64,000 bases of DNA from positions 2,074,165 through 2,138,164 of the forward strand of contig NZ_CM001466.1 of assembly GCF_000231055.2 (NCBI RefSeq). Direction: 5' to 3'. Below are positions 7,736-15,772 of this stretch, one piece after another. Position 1 is the stretch's first letter. Each line of letters starts with the position of its first letter. Below the pieces are notes generated by a model. That model searched no databases and had not been told where the DNA came from. It saw only the letters and a list, made by a program, of their open reading frames with translations. Made by a program: the position numbers and the translations under genes. Source of the stretch: Saccharomonospora azurea NA-128 (GTDB lineage: Bacteria > Actinomycetota > Actinomycetes > Mycobacteriales > Pseudonocardiaceae).

Positions 7736-8779
7736 ATGCGGATTCTCAGTGCAGGCGACGAGTTCGTCGGCAACGACCTGCTGAAGGCCGCCGTGCGGGC
7801 CGAGTTGTCCGGCACGAACACCGACGTCGAGTTCCGGGAGCTGTCGCTGCCCTGGCCGATCGAGCCCTTCGGTCCGGTGGCCGAGGTGAACGAGGCGAGC
7901 GGCACCGAGGAGCAGGTGATCGGGGCGCTGGACGGCGCGGAGGTCGCCGTGACCCAGATGGCGCCGTTCACGCGGAGGGTGTTCGAGGCCGCGCCGCAGT
8001 TGAAGCTCGTGTCGGTGTGCCGGGGCGGCCCCGTGAACATCGACCTCGCCGCGGCCACGGAGGCGGGCGTGGCGGTCACGTTCGCCCCGGGACGCAACGC
8101 GGCGGCCGCGGCCGAGTTCGCGGTGGGTCTGCTGCTGGCGGCGATGCGCCGCATCTCCACCTCGTCGGCGGAACTGCTGTCGGGCACGTGGCGCGGCGAC
8201 TACTACACCTACGCCAACGCGGGCGTGGAGCTGGAGGGCACCACGGTGGGGCTCGTCGGCTTCGGAGCCATCGGTGCCCGGGTGGCGAAGGTGCTGGTGG
8301 CCTTCGGCGCGAAGGTCCTGGTCTCCGACCCGTACGCCGACCGCGCCGCGGTCGAGGCCGTCGGGGCCGAGCTCGCGGAGCTGGACGACCTGCTGCGGCG
8401 CAGCATGGCCGTCAGCCTGCACGCCCGGCTCACCGAGGAGACGCGCAACCTCATCAGCGCCGAGAAGCTCGCTCTGCTGCCCCACGGCGCGGTGCTCGTG
8501 AACTCCGCCCGCGGCGGTCTGCTCGACTACGCGCCGCTTCCCGACGCGCTGCGTTCGGGACGGCTCGGGGCCGTGGCGCTCGACGTGTACGACGTCGAAC
8601 CGCCTCCCGCGGACTGGGCGTTGCGTGACGCGCCCAACGTCATCGCGACACCGCACCTCGCCGGGGCGAGCAAGCAGACCGCCGACCGCGCCGCGTCGAT
8701 CGTGGCGGCGGAGGTCGGCCGGTACGTCCGCGGCGAGGCGCTCGCCAACGTCGCCAACCCGGACGTTCTGACGAGGTAG
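7736..8779 (+). CDS. D-2-hydroxyacid dehydrogenase (phosphoglycerate dehydrogenase-like)
   Basis: A 347-residue NAD-dependent dehydrogenase. The Rossmann motif GLVGFGAIGARV lies near residue 163, with an acidic residue at the end of the next strand (VSDPYAD). Catalytic Arg is in NSARGGLLDY, Glu in DVYDVEPP and His in TPHLAGAS, the usual triad. Family members reduce or oxidise 2-keto/2-hydroxy acids such as glyoxylate, hydroxypyruvate or phosphoglycerate. ATG 7736 follows a strong GAGGAGGA box at 7722-7729. It stands between the isomerase and the FGGY kinase. A role in handling glycolate/glyoxylate or a sugar acid is plausible but unproven. Confidence 0.8.
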   Translation: MRILSAGDEFVGNDLLKAAVRAELSGTNTDVEFRELSLPWPIEPFGPVAEVNEASGTEEQVIGALDGAEVAVTQMAPFTRRVFEAAPQLKLVSVCRGGPVNIDLAAATEAGVAVTFAPGRNAAAAAEFAVGLLLAAMRRISTSSAELLSGTWRGDYYTYANAGVELEGTTVGLVGFGAIGARVAKVLVAFGAKVLVSDPYADRAAVEAVGAELAELDDLLRRSMAVSLHARLTEETRNLISAEKLALLPHGAVLVNSARGGLLDYAPLPDALRSGRLGAVALDVYDVEPPPADWALRDAPNVIATPHLAGASKQTADRAASIVAAEVGRYVRGEALANVANPDVLTR

Positions 8780-8781
8780 CC

Positions 8782-10236
8782 ATGCAACGGATCATCGGCG
8801 TCGACATCGGTACTTCACTGACGAAGGCCGTGGTCTTCGACCACACCGGCGTCTCGGTCGCGCAGGCGTCCGCACCGTCCCAGGTGCGGCACCTGCCCGG
8901 CGGGGCCGTCGAGCAGGACTTCGAGCAGGTGCTGGGGACAGTGGCGTCCGTGGTGCGGGATGTGACCGCGCAGCTCGACGGACCTGTGGACGCGCTGGCC
9001 CTCACCGGCCAGGGCGACGGCGTGTGGTTGCGCGACGCCGACGGATTCAGCGTCCGGCCCGCGATCTCCTGGCTCGACGGCAGGGCGAGTGCGCTGCTGA
9101 CGGAGTGGCAACGCAGCGGGGTGACGCGGGAGGTGTTCCGCCGCACGGGCTCCGGCATGTTCCCGGGGTGCGCGGGCCCGATCCTCGCCTACCTCGACGA
9201 ACACGAGCCGTCGTCGCTCGACCGGGCGGTCGTGGCGGGCTACTGCGTCGACGCGGTGCTCCAGCGGCTGACCGGCGCGATCACGGTGGACGTCTCCGAC
9301 GCCTCGCTGCCGTTCCTCGACCCGCGCACCCGGCAGTACGACGCCGACGCGATCGCGGCCTGCGGGTTGAGCCACCGGACGTCGTTGCTGGCCGAGCCCG
9401 CCAAGCCCTACTCGGTGTTCCACCTCGACCGCGAGGGCGCGGAGCTGCTGGGACTGCCCGAGGGACTCCCGGTGACCGGTGGCCCGTTCGACCTGCCCGC
9501 CTGCGCCATCGGCGCGGGTGTGCGCAGGCCGGGCGACGGCATCCTGACTGCGGGGACCACGCTCGCCTGCCAGGTGCTGAGCACGAGTGCGGAGTTCGAC
9601 CCCGAGGGCGAACCCGCCGGGATGCTGCTGTGCACTCCCGACGAGGGGCTGTACCTGCGCGGCATGCCCGCGATGGTCGGCACCGCGGGACTGGACTGGG
9701 CGTGCCGGATGCTCGGCATCGAGGTCGCGACGATCGGTGAGCTGCTGTCCGCGAGTGCTCCGGGCGCGAACGGTGTGCAGGCGCTGCCCTTCCTGTCGGG
9801 TTCGGGTGAGCGGGCGCCGTTCGTCGACGCCGCCGCTCGGGCCCAGTTCACGGGCCTGTCGCTGAACACCACCCGCGCCGACCTGGTGCGGGCGCTGTGC
9901 GAGTCCGTCGCCTATGCCGCCCGCCACTGCTTCGAGTCGGCCGGGCTCACCGGCACCCTGTACGCCAACGGCGGCGGCGTGCGGTCGGCCGAGTGGACGC
10001 AGATCTTCGCCGACGTGCTCGGCCGGGACGTCGTGATTCCGGCCGACCCGGGGGTCGGCGCGCGGGGCGCGGTCCTCGTGGCCGCCAGGGCCCTGTCCGA
10101 CCCGTTCGACGAGGACGCGTGGGCCGCCAACGCGCGCACGGTCACGGTGCAACCACACATCGCCGACGTCTACGAGCGGGGTTACGCCCACTACCTCGAC
10201 TCGCTGGACGCGGCTCGTCAACGATGGAGCCGATGA
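8782..10236 (+). CDS. FGGY-family carbohydrate kinase
   Basis: A 484-residue kinase of the xylulokinase/glycerol kinase superfamily. The N-terminal phosphate-binding strand is GVDIGTSLTKAVVFD. A GQGDGVWL segment contributes to the sugar site, and the C-terminal half carries the ATP-site stretch GTLYANGGGVRSAEW. The presumed catalytic Asp lies in GGPFDLPACAIG. The start is 2 bp after the previous stop, and its TGA abuts the ATG of the aldolase gene. An FGGY kinase coupled to a class II aldolase is the arrangement seen where a ketose is phosphorylated and then cleaved. Xylulose, ribulose, erythritol-type or apulose-like substrates are all possible. Confidence 0.85.
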   Translation: MQRIIGVDIGTSLTKAVVFDHTGVSVAQASAPSQVRHLPGGAVEQDFEQVLGTVASVVRDVTAQLDGPVDALALTGQGDGVWLRDADGFSVRPAISWLDGRASALLTEWQRSGVTREVFRRTGSGMFPGCAGPILAYLDEHEPSSLDRAVVAGYCVDAVLQRLTGAITVDVSDASLPFLDPRTRQYDADAIAACGLSHRTSLLAEPAKPYSVFHLDREGAELLGLPEGLPVTGGPFDLPACAIGAGVRRPGDGILTAGTTLACQVLSTSAEFDPEGEPAGMLLCTPDEGLYLRGMPAMVGTAGLDWACRMLGIEVATIGELLSASAPGANGVQALPFLSGSGERAPFVDAAARAQFTGLSLNTTRADLVRALCESVAYAARHCFESAGLTGTLYANGGGVRSAEWTQIFADVLGRDVVIPADPGVGARGAVLVAARALSDPFDEDAWAANARTVTVQPHIADVYERGYAHYLDSLDAARQRWSR

Positions 10237-10887
10237 ATGCTACTCGCCGAACACCGTGAGGCGGTGTGCGACTACGCCCGCAGGATGGTCACCGACGGAC
10301 TGGTGGTCGGGACGTCGGGCAACATCTCCGTGCGCGAGGGCGACCTCGTCGCGGTGACCCCGACGGGCGTCGACTACGCGAGCCTGCGACCCGAGGACGT
10401 GCCGGTGCTGCGGCTCGACGGCTCCCCGGTCGAGGGAGCGCTGCGGCCGACGAGCGAGATGCCCATGCACCTCGCCGTCTACCGGGAGGCGAAGGACCCC
10501 GACGGCGCGGACGTCGCCGCCGTGGTGCACACCCACTCCACCCATGCCGTCGCCGTGTCGACGCTCGTCGACGAGGTACCGGCCGTGCACTACATGGTCG
10601 CCGCGATCGGTTCCAGCGTCCGTGTCGCCCCGTACGCGACCTACGGCACCCAGGAGCTCGCGGACCACATGCTGACCGCGCTCGACGGGCGGCGAGGCTG
10701 CGTCCTCGGCAATCACGGCACGGTCACCTACGGCGCCGACCTCGCGGCGGCGTACTCCCGCGCGCAACAGCTGGAGTGGGTGTGCCAGGTATGGCTGGCC
10801 GCGCGTTCCGTGGGCTCGCCCCGGCTGCTTCCGGGCGCCGAGATCGAGCACGTCGTCGACCGGCTGCGCGGTTACGGCCAGAAGTAG
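10237..10887 (+). CDS. class II aldolase (fuculose-phosphate aldolase family)
   Basis: A 216-residue zinc-dependent aldolase. GTSGNISVR forms the phosphate-binding loop, Glu-74 in TSEMPMH is the catalytic acid/base, and His-98, His-100 (HTHSTH) and His-160 (GNHGTVTYG) are the metal ligands. Family members cleave ketose-1-phosphates to DHAP plus an aldehyde, or epimerise/decarboxylate related phosphosugars. It is the last gene of the operon and starts directly after the kinase stop codon. Cleavage of the kinase product to DHAP plus glycolaldehyde or lactaldehyde is the simplest model (inference). Its 3' end overlaps the convergent channel gene by 16 bp. Confidence 0.85.
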   Translation: MLLAEHREAVCDYARRMVTDGLVVGTSGNISVREGDLVAVTPTGVDYASLRPEDVPVLRLDGSPVEGALRPTSEMPMHLAVYREAKDPDGADVAAVVHTHSTHAVAVSTLVDEVPAVHYMVAAIGSSVRVAPYATYGTQELADHMLTALDGRRGCVLGNHGTVTYGADLAAAYSRAQQLEWVCQVWLAARSVGSPRLLPGAEIEHVVDRLRGYGQK

Positions 10888-11507
10888 CGCTGTCGCCGTG
10901 AGAGCCGGTCGAGGAGGTGACCGACCGGGGGTACGAGCAGCCACGACAGTTCCGCCAGCAGCGGATCGACGAACGCCAACGGCAGCGACGGCACGAATCC
11001 GACGACGACGGCGATCCCGCCCGCGAGGCCGCGTCGGACCCACTCCGGATCCGTGTCCTCGTGGGTCAACGGGCGGGTGTCGGCGCGAAGCCGTGCCCGC
11101 CCGACGGCCGCGTACCACCACAGTCCGGTGGAGCTCAGCCCGGTCAGGATGATCGTGCTCGCATACAGCACCACCCCGGCCGTGGTGTCGCCGTGTTCAC
11201 CCAGCACCGCGGTGGGGAACGGCAGGAGCGCGATCCAGAAGAGGAACAGCAGGTTCAGCCCCACCAGCGTGCCGTCGGCACGGACGATGTGGATGAACGC
11301 CTGGTGGTGCACCCTCCAATAGCGACCGATGACGGCGAAGCTCAACGCGAACACCAGAAGCTTCGGGCCGAGGCCGAGCACGTCGCCCCCGACGAAGTCC
11401 TCACGGATGTCGGCGTCCACGAGTGGCAGCGCGAGCAACGTGAGCGCGATGGCGAACACGCCGTCGGAGAGTGCGACGACGCGGTCGACACCACCTGTCT
11501 CGTCCAT
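10872..11507 (-). CDS. TMEM175-family potassium channel-like protein (DUF1211)
   Basis: A 211-residue membrane protein with about six hydrophobic segments. The first carries the family hallmark ALSDGVFAIALTLLALPL (canonical FSDGVFAIA). Bacterial TMEM175 proteins form lysosomal-channel-like K+ or cation pores; one six-helix repeat fits the bacterial form, which assembles as a tetramer. ATG 11507 begins MDETGG. It lies tail-to-tail with the sugar operon and is not obviously linked to it. Function is inferred from the motif and length only. Confidence 0.8.
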   Translation of the reverse strand: MDETGGVDRVVALSDGVFAIALTLLALPLVDADIREDFVGGDVLGLGPKLLVFALSFAVIGRYWRVHHQAFIHIVRADGTLVGLNLLFLFWIALLPFPTAVLGEHGDTTAGVVLYASTIILTGLSSTGLWWYAAVGRARLRADTRPLTHEDTDPEWVRRGLAGGIAVVVGFVPSLPLAFVDPLLAELSWLLVPPVGHLLDRLSRRQRYFWP

Positions 11508-11526
11508 GCGCCGGCCGTGCCGTGCT

Positions 11527-12315
11527 CTAGCTGTAGAGGATTCCTCCGTCGATCAGCACGGACTGGCCGGTCATGTAGTCGGCGTCCGGAGAGGCCAAAT
11601 AGGACACGAACGAGGCCACGTCCTTCGGCTCCTCCACGCGACCGAGCGCGATCGACTCCGAGAACCGCTTCAACGCCGCGCCTCGTTCCTCCCCGGTCTG
11701 CGCGGTCATCTTCTCGTCGATGAGGTCCCACATCGCGGTGCCGACGATGCCGGGGCAGTAGGCGTTGACCGTGATGCCGTGCCTGGCCCACTCCTGTGCG
11801 GCGACCTGCGTCAGTCCCCGCACTCCCCACTTGGTGACGGAGTAGCCGCCGAGCATCTCGAAACCCTTGTGCGCGGCGATGGACGCCGCGCCGATGATCT
11901 TGCCTCCGTGGCCCTGCTCGATCATCTGCCGCGCCGCGGCCTGGTAGGAGTTGAAGACCCCGTACAGGTTCACCCGCACCAGCCGGTCCAGCTCGTCGAG
12001 CGTCATGTCGAGCAACGGATCGACCGCCGCGATGCCCGCGTTGGCGACGAAGACGTCGAGCTTGCCGAACTCCCGCACGGTGTCGCGCACCAGGGCGTTG
12101 ACCTGCTCGGGATCACTGACGTCCGCGGTGAGGGCCACCGACCGGCCCCCGGACTGCTCGATCCCCCTCGCGACGGCGGAGAGCTCCTCGCGCATCGCGT
12201 CGAGGTCGGCCACGGCCACCGCGAGCCCGTCCCGCGCCAACCGCTCGGCGATCCCCTTCCCGATCCCGCGAGCCGCGCCGGTCACGATGGCGATGCGCTG
12301 GTCTGTGCTCGTCAT
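11527..12315 (-). CDS. short-chain dehydrogenase (acetoin/diacetyl reductase or polyol dehydrogenase-like)
   Basis: A 262-residue classical SDR. The cofactor motif TGAARGIG is at 12-19, NAG at 92-94, and the catalytic set is Ser-145, Tyr-158 and Lys-162 (YSVTK). The overall look is that of meso-2,3-butanediol dehydrogenase / acetoin reductase and of some sugar-alcohol dehydrogenases. A GGAGG box precedes ATG 12315. The sugar operon close by contains no polyol dehydrogenase, so this enzyme could supply that step. However, a channel gene lies between, it is on the other strand, and no GTTAA-N-TTAAC operator is seen before it. Confidence 0.8.
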   Translation of the reverse strand: MTSTDQRIAIVTGAARGIGKGIAERLARDGLAVAVADLDAMREELSAVARGIEQSGGRSVALTADVSDPEQVNALVRDTVREFGKLDVFVANAGIAAVDPLLDMTLDELDRLVRVNLYGVFNSYQAAARQMIEQGHGGKIIGAASIAAHKGFEMLGGYSVTKWGVRGLTQVAAQEWARHGITVNAYCPGIVGTAMWDLIDEKMTAQTGEERGAALKRFSESIALGRVEEPKDVASFVSYLASPDADYMTGQSVLIDGGILYS

Positions 12316-12423
12316 GGGACGGACCTCCGAGACGTCTGGGGCCTGCGATCGTGTGCCTAGTCCCTACCCGGTGATCCGGTACTCCACACGTGAGCGTTCC
12401 CGAGCCCACGGCGGCCTGGACCG

Positions 12424-13023
12424 CTACGCCGCTGTCGCCATCACGCCCCGGAGAAAGGTCTCCACCGCCCTGGCCAGCCGGTCGACGCTGGCCGCGCTGC
12501 CGGGCGGTGGTGCGACCAGCGTCCCGTTGCCCGCGATGCGGTCGAACACGAGCCCTTCGGCGAACGCCACGAGGTCGGCGCCCACTGCCGGCGAGTTGCT
12601 CACCCCCAGTGTCGTGAGCAACTCCACCGCCAGCGGCACCGAGAAGGCGCAACGAGCCAACGCCCCCCGCAACTCGTCGTCGTCCGAGACCTCGACGACC
12701 AGGGCGTATCGCGCGAGCGTGTCGCGTCGACGCGTCCCGAGCATCCGATCCAGCAGCACGGCCATTCCCCGCGCGGCCTCGCCGGCGTCGAGCGGCTGCG
12801 TCGTCGCGGTCTGCTCGTCGAAGTCCTCCCGCGCCCGGACGGCCAACCGGCTCACCGCCGCACGCAGCAGGTCCTTGCGCGTGCGGAAGTAGAACGACGT
12901 CGATCCGACGGAGAGCCCCGCCCGCAGATCGACGGCGCGGTGGGTCAGCCCCCGTGTCCCCCGCTCGGCCACGACGTCGAGCGCGGCCTCCGCGATCACG
13001 GTGCGGCGATCTCGGTCACTCAT
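12424..13023 (-). CDS. TetR-family transcriptional regulator
   Basis: A 199-residue regulator. The N-terminal helix-turn-helix covers about residues 5-52, with TRGLTHRAVDLRAGLSVGST followed by FYFRTRKDLL. The C-terminal ligand domain is not diagnostic. The gene is divergent from the ZapE-like ATPase gene, and an inverted repeat ACTCTAC-N4-GTAGAGT at 13049-13066 lies between them, 25 bp from the regulator start. Autoregulation and control of the divergent gene are likely. The SDR gene lies downstream on the same strand, 108 bp away, and may also be a target. Confidence 0.8.
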   Translation of the reverse strand: MSDRDRRTVIAEAALDVVAERGTRGLTHRAVDLRAGLSVGSTSFYFRTRKDLLRAAVSRLAVRAREDFDEQTATTQPLDAGEAARGMAVLLDRMLGTRRRDTLARYALVVEVSDDDELRGALARCAFSVPLAVELLTTLGVSNSPAVGADLVAFAEGLVFDRIAGNGTLVAPPPGSAASVDRLARAVETFLRGVMATAA

Positions 13024-13048
13024 CGCTCACCTCCGGTCGACTGTCCGT

Positions 13049-13066
13049 ACTCTACATCCGTAGAGT
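13049..13066. promoter_or_regulatory. probable TetR operator
   Basis: ACTCTACATCCGTAGAGT is a perfect inverted repeat with 7-bp arms and a 4-bp spacer in the divergent space between the TetR gene and the ZapE-like gene. It lies 18 bp before the latter start, close enough to block its transcription. Confidence 0.6.
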
Positions 13067-13083
13067 TTCGCCATCCAGGGGGG

Positions 13084-14085
13084 ATGATGGACTTCGACGC
13101 ACGCCTCACCGTGATCGCCGCCGCTCGCGGCTTCACACCCGATCCGGCACAGCGCGCCGCGGCGACGGCACTCGCGGAACTGGAACGGCGGTTGCGACGC
13201 CGCCCCCGGCGCTGGTCGCCCGGGGTCTACCTGCACGGCCCCGTCGGACGCGGCAAGACATTCCTCGCCGACGCCTTCCACGCCGCAATGGACGTCGCCC
13301 GCCTGCGGATGTCGTTCCACGAGTTCTTCGACACCCTGCACGACACGACGTTCCGGCTCGGTTCGGCCGACGCCGCCATCGAACACCACGTAAAGGGCCT
13401 TCGACTGCTCGTGTTCGACGAGTTCCAGGTGGACGATCCCGGTGACGCGGCGTTGCTGACCCGACTGCTCAGGGTGTTGCGTGAACGCCGAATCAGCCTG
13501 GTGGCCACGTCGAATCACCACCCTCGCGACCTGCTCCCAAATCCGCTGTACCACCACCTGTTCCTGCCGGGCATCGCACTGATCAAGGAGTGCACCACCG
13601 TCGTCGAAGTGCACGGCCCGCACGACTACCGGGCGAAGGACGCCCCGCTGGGCCGGTTCGCGGGCGGTTACACGTACGACGACAAGCCACTGTGGACACC
13701 GCAACCCGAGGAACACGAACGCACCCGACTACCGTGTGGCGGTGGCCGGACACTCGACGCGCTGGCCGTGCGCGGACGCGAGGCGTGGTTCGACTTCGCC
13801 GAGCTTTGCGAACGCCCGTTGTCCGCAAGGGACTATCTCGACCTGGCAGAACGCTTTGACACGTGGGTCATCTCGGGCGTTCGACCGGCTCGGTCCGCGG
13901 ACGGGTGGCAGCGCTTCGCCCACCTGATCGACATCCTGTACGACCGCGACCTCGCCCTGTACCTGGTCGCCGACCGTCCGCTACCGGAGCTGCTCCGCGA
14001 CAGTCCTACCGGGACCGAACGCACCGCGAGCAGGCTGTCACTGCTGGCCAGGACGAGTGACGTGTCATCGAGTTCCCTTCGGTGA
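13084..14085 (+). CDS. zapE: AFG1/ZapE-like AAA ATPase
   Basis: A 333-residue ATPase. Walker A is HGPVGRGKTF near 51-60 and Walker B is LLVFDEFQVDD near 109-119. This DEFQVxD form is typical of the AFG1/ZapE family. The sensor-1 region is VATSNHHPRDLLPN. E. coli ZapE acts at the division ring under stress; mitochondrial AFG1 is a chaperone-like factor. Start is ATG 13084 or the adjoining ATG 13087. The latter sits better behind the G-rich AGGGGGG at 13077-13083. Divergent TetR gene and operator suggest inducible expression, which is unusual for this family. Confidence 0.8.
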   Translation: MMDFDARLTVIAAARGFTPDPAQRAAATALAELERRLRRRPRRWSPGVYLHGPVGRGKTFLADAFHAAMDVARLRMSFHEFFDTLHDTTFRLGSADAAIEHHVKGLRLLVFDEFQVDDPGDAALLTRLLRVLRERRISLVATSNHHPRDLLPNPLYHHLFLPGIALIKECTTVVEVHGPHDYRAKDAPLGRFAGGYTYDDKPLWTPQPEEHERTRLPCGGGRTLDALAVRGREAWFDFAELCERPLSARDYLDLAERFDTWVISGVRPARSADGWQRFAHLIDILYDRDLALYLVADRPLPELLRDSPTGTERTASRLSLLARTSDVSSSSLR

Positions 14086-14299
14086 GAACCACCACCACCC
14101 GACTGGACCACTCGGCGGTCAGAGCACGCGATTTCCGGGTAGTGAGATCGATGTCACTTCCATTGCTCCGTTCGAGGCAGCGAGGCGATCTCAGTGCCGT
14201 ATTACGCCATCGATTCCGGACAATTTGCGGCGAACGGTGGCGAAGGACTGATCCTTTGCGGAGACTGTCCGGACACAACCGTCTGGTCGGGGAGGATTC

Positions 14300-15694
14300 A
14301 TGGCGGCACCTGAAACACAAGAGCCGCATACTGAAAGCACGCCCGAGCCGAAGGCCGTTCGCAAGGCCGTCGCCGGCTCGGCGATGGGGAACTGCATCGA
14401 GTGGTACGACTTCGGCGTCTTCGGATTCATGCCGGCGATCCTCGGTCAGACGTTCTTCAACGCCGGGAGCACGTCGGAGGGCGCGCTGGCGACCTTCGCG
14501 CTCCTGGCGGTCACGTTCGTCATCCGGCCGTTCGGCAGCTTCGTGCTCGGTCCGCTCGGCGACAAGCTCGGCAGGCAGAAGATTCTCGCCCTGACCGTGC
14601 TGCTCATGTCGGGTTCGACGTTCGTCATCGGGCTCCTGCCGACCTGGGACCAGATCGGCATGTGGGCGGCGATCTTCGTCATCCTCCTGCGGGGCCTGCA
14701 GGGCTTCTCCGCCGGTGGTGAGTACGGCGGCGCGGCCACGTTCATCGCCGAGTACGCGCCGGCCAAGAAACGGGGCTTCTTCGGCAGCTGGCTGGAGTTC
14801 GGCACCCTGGTGGGCTTCTTCCTCGGGGCGAGCACGGTGACGCTGTGCACGATCATCCTCGGCGACGAGGCCATGCAGGCGTGGGGTTGGCGTATCCCGT
14901 TCCTGATCGCGGGACCGCTCGGCCTGGTGGGTCTCTGGCTGCGGACGAAGGTCGAGGACACTCCCCTGTTCAAGGACCTCGCCGTCGAGCACAAGGTGGC
15001 GAAGTCGCCGCTCAAGGAGCTGCTCACCACCAACTGGAAGTCGATCCTGCACCTCATCGGCCTGGTGATCCTGCTGAACGTCGGCGACTGGATCCTGCTC
15101 GGCTACATCGAGACGTACCTGAAGGACCAGCTCGGACTCGAAGGCAACGTCCCGCTGCTGATCATCATGGGAGTCATCCTGGCCATGCTGATCGTGATCG
15201 TGCCGATCGGTGCGCTGTCCGACCGGATCGGGCGCAAACCCCTGCTCGTCGCCTGCTGCGCGGGCTTCCTCACCCTGCCGATCCCGGCGTTCTCGCTGAT
15301 GGAGAGCAGCAAGACCGAGGACGGCGTCAACGGCCTGATGCTGGCGGGCGGCCTGGCGATGATCGGTGGCTGCCTGGTGCTGTTCCTGGCCGTGGTGGCG
15401 TCCACACTGCCCGCGATGTTCCCCACGCGGGTGCGTTACGGCGCCTTCTCGATCGGCTACAACGTGTCGACGGCGGCCTTCGCGGGCACCGCGCCCTACG
15501 TCGTGGGTTCGCTGGTCGACGCCACGGGCAACACGATGTGGCCCGCGTTCTACCTGATGGGCGCGGCCGCCATCGCGACCGTCCCGGTGCTGCTCCTGCC
15601 GGAGACGAACGGCGTCTCGTTGCGCGGCGTCATCAGCTCGCGCCAGCCCACCACCAAGCCAGCCACTCCGCCACCCGCCGCCGTCGCGGGCTGA
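14300..15694 (+). CDS. MHS-family MFS symporter (ProP-like)
   Basis: A 464-residue transporter with about 12 membrane segments. The N-terminal GNCIEWYDFGVFGFM and the cytoplasmic loop GDKLGRQK, followed by FSAGGEYGGAATFIAEY, are hallmarks of the metabolite:H+ symporter group. That group includes the proline/betaine transporter ProP, the shikimate transporter ShiA and the alpha-ketoglutarate transporter KgtP. The WYDFG motif is intact; the substrate cannot be assigned. ATG 14300 follows GGGGAGG. The 214-bp gap upstream has no recognisable gene. A strong bidirectional hairpin follows the stop. Confidence 0.8.
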   Translation: MAAPETQEPHTESTPEPKAVRKAVAGSAMGNCIEWYDFGVFGFMPAILGQTFFNAGSTSEGALATFALLAVTFVIRPFGSFVLGPLGDKLGRQKILALTVLLMSGSTFVIGLLPTWDQIGMWAAIFVILLRGLQGFSAGGEYGGAATFIAEYAPAKKRGFFGSWLEFGTLVGFFLGASTVTLCTIILGDEAMQAWGWRIPFLIAGPLGLVGLWLRTKVEDTPLFKDLAVEHKVAKSPLKELLTTNWKSILHLIGLVILLNVGDWILLGYIETYLKDQLGLEGNVPLLIIMGVILAMLIVIVPIGALSDRIGRKPLLVACCAGFLTLPIPAFSLMESSKTEDGVNGLMLAGGLAMIGGCLVLFLAVVASTLPAMFPTRVRYGAFSIGYNVSTAAFAGTAPYVVGSLVDATGNTMWPAFYLMGAAAIATVPVLLLPETNGVSLRGVISSRQPTTKPATPPPAAVAG

Positions 15695-15721
15695 GGTCGG
15701 TCGAGCACGTGTGAGACGAGC

Positions 15722-15759
15722 CCGGCCCTCACTCCCGAGGACGACGGAGTGAGGGCCGG
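15722..15759. terminator. bidirectional hairpin terminator
   Basis: Perfect 14-bp arms CCGGCCCTCACTCC (15722-15735) and GGAGTGAGGGCCGG (15746-15759) with a 10-base loop, placed between two convergent genes. It can serve both. No long U tract is present. Confidence 0.8.
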
Positions 15760-15772
15760 ATTCGTCGGCCGG

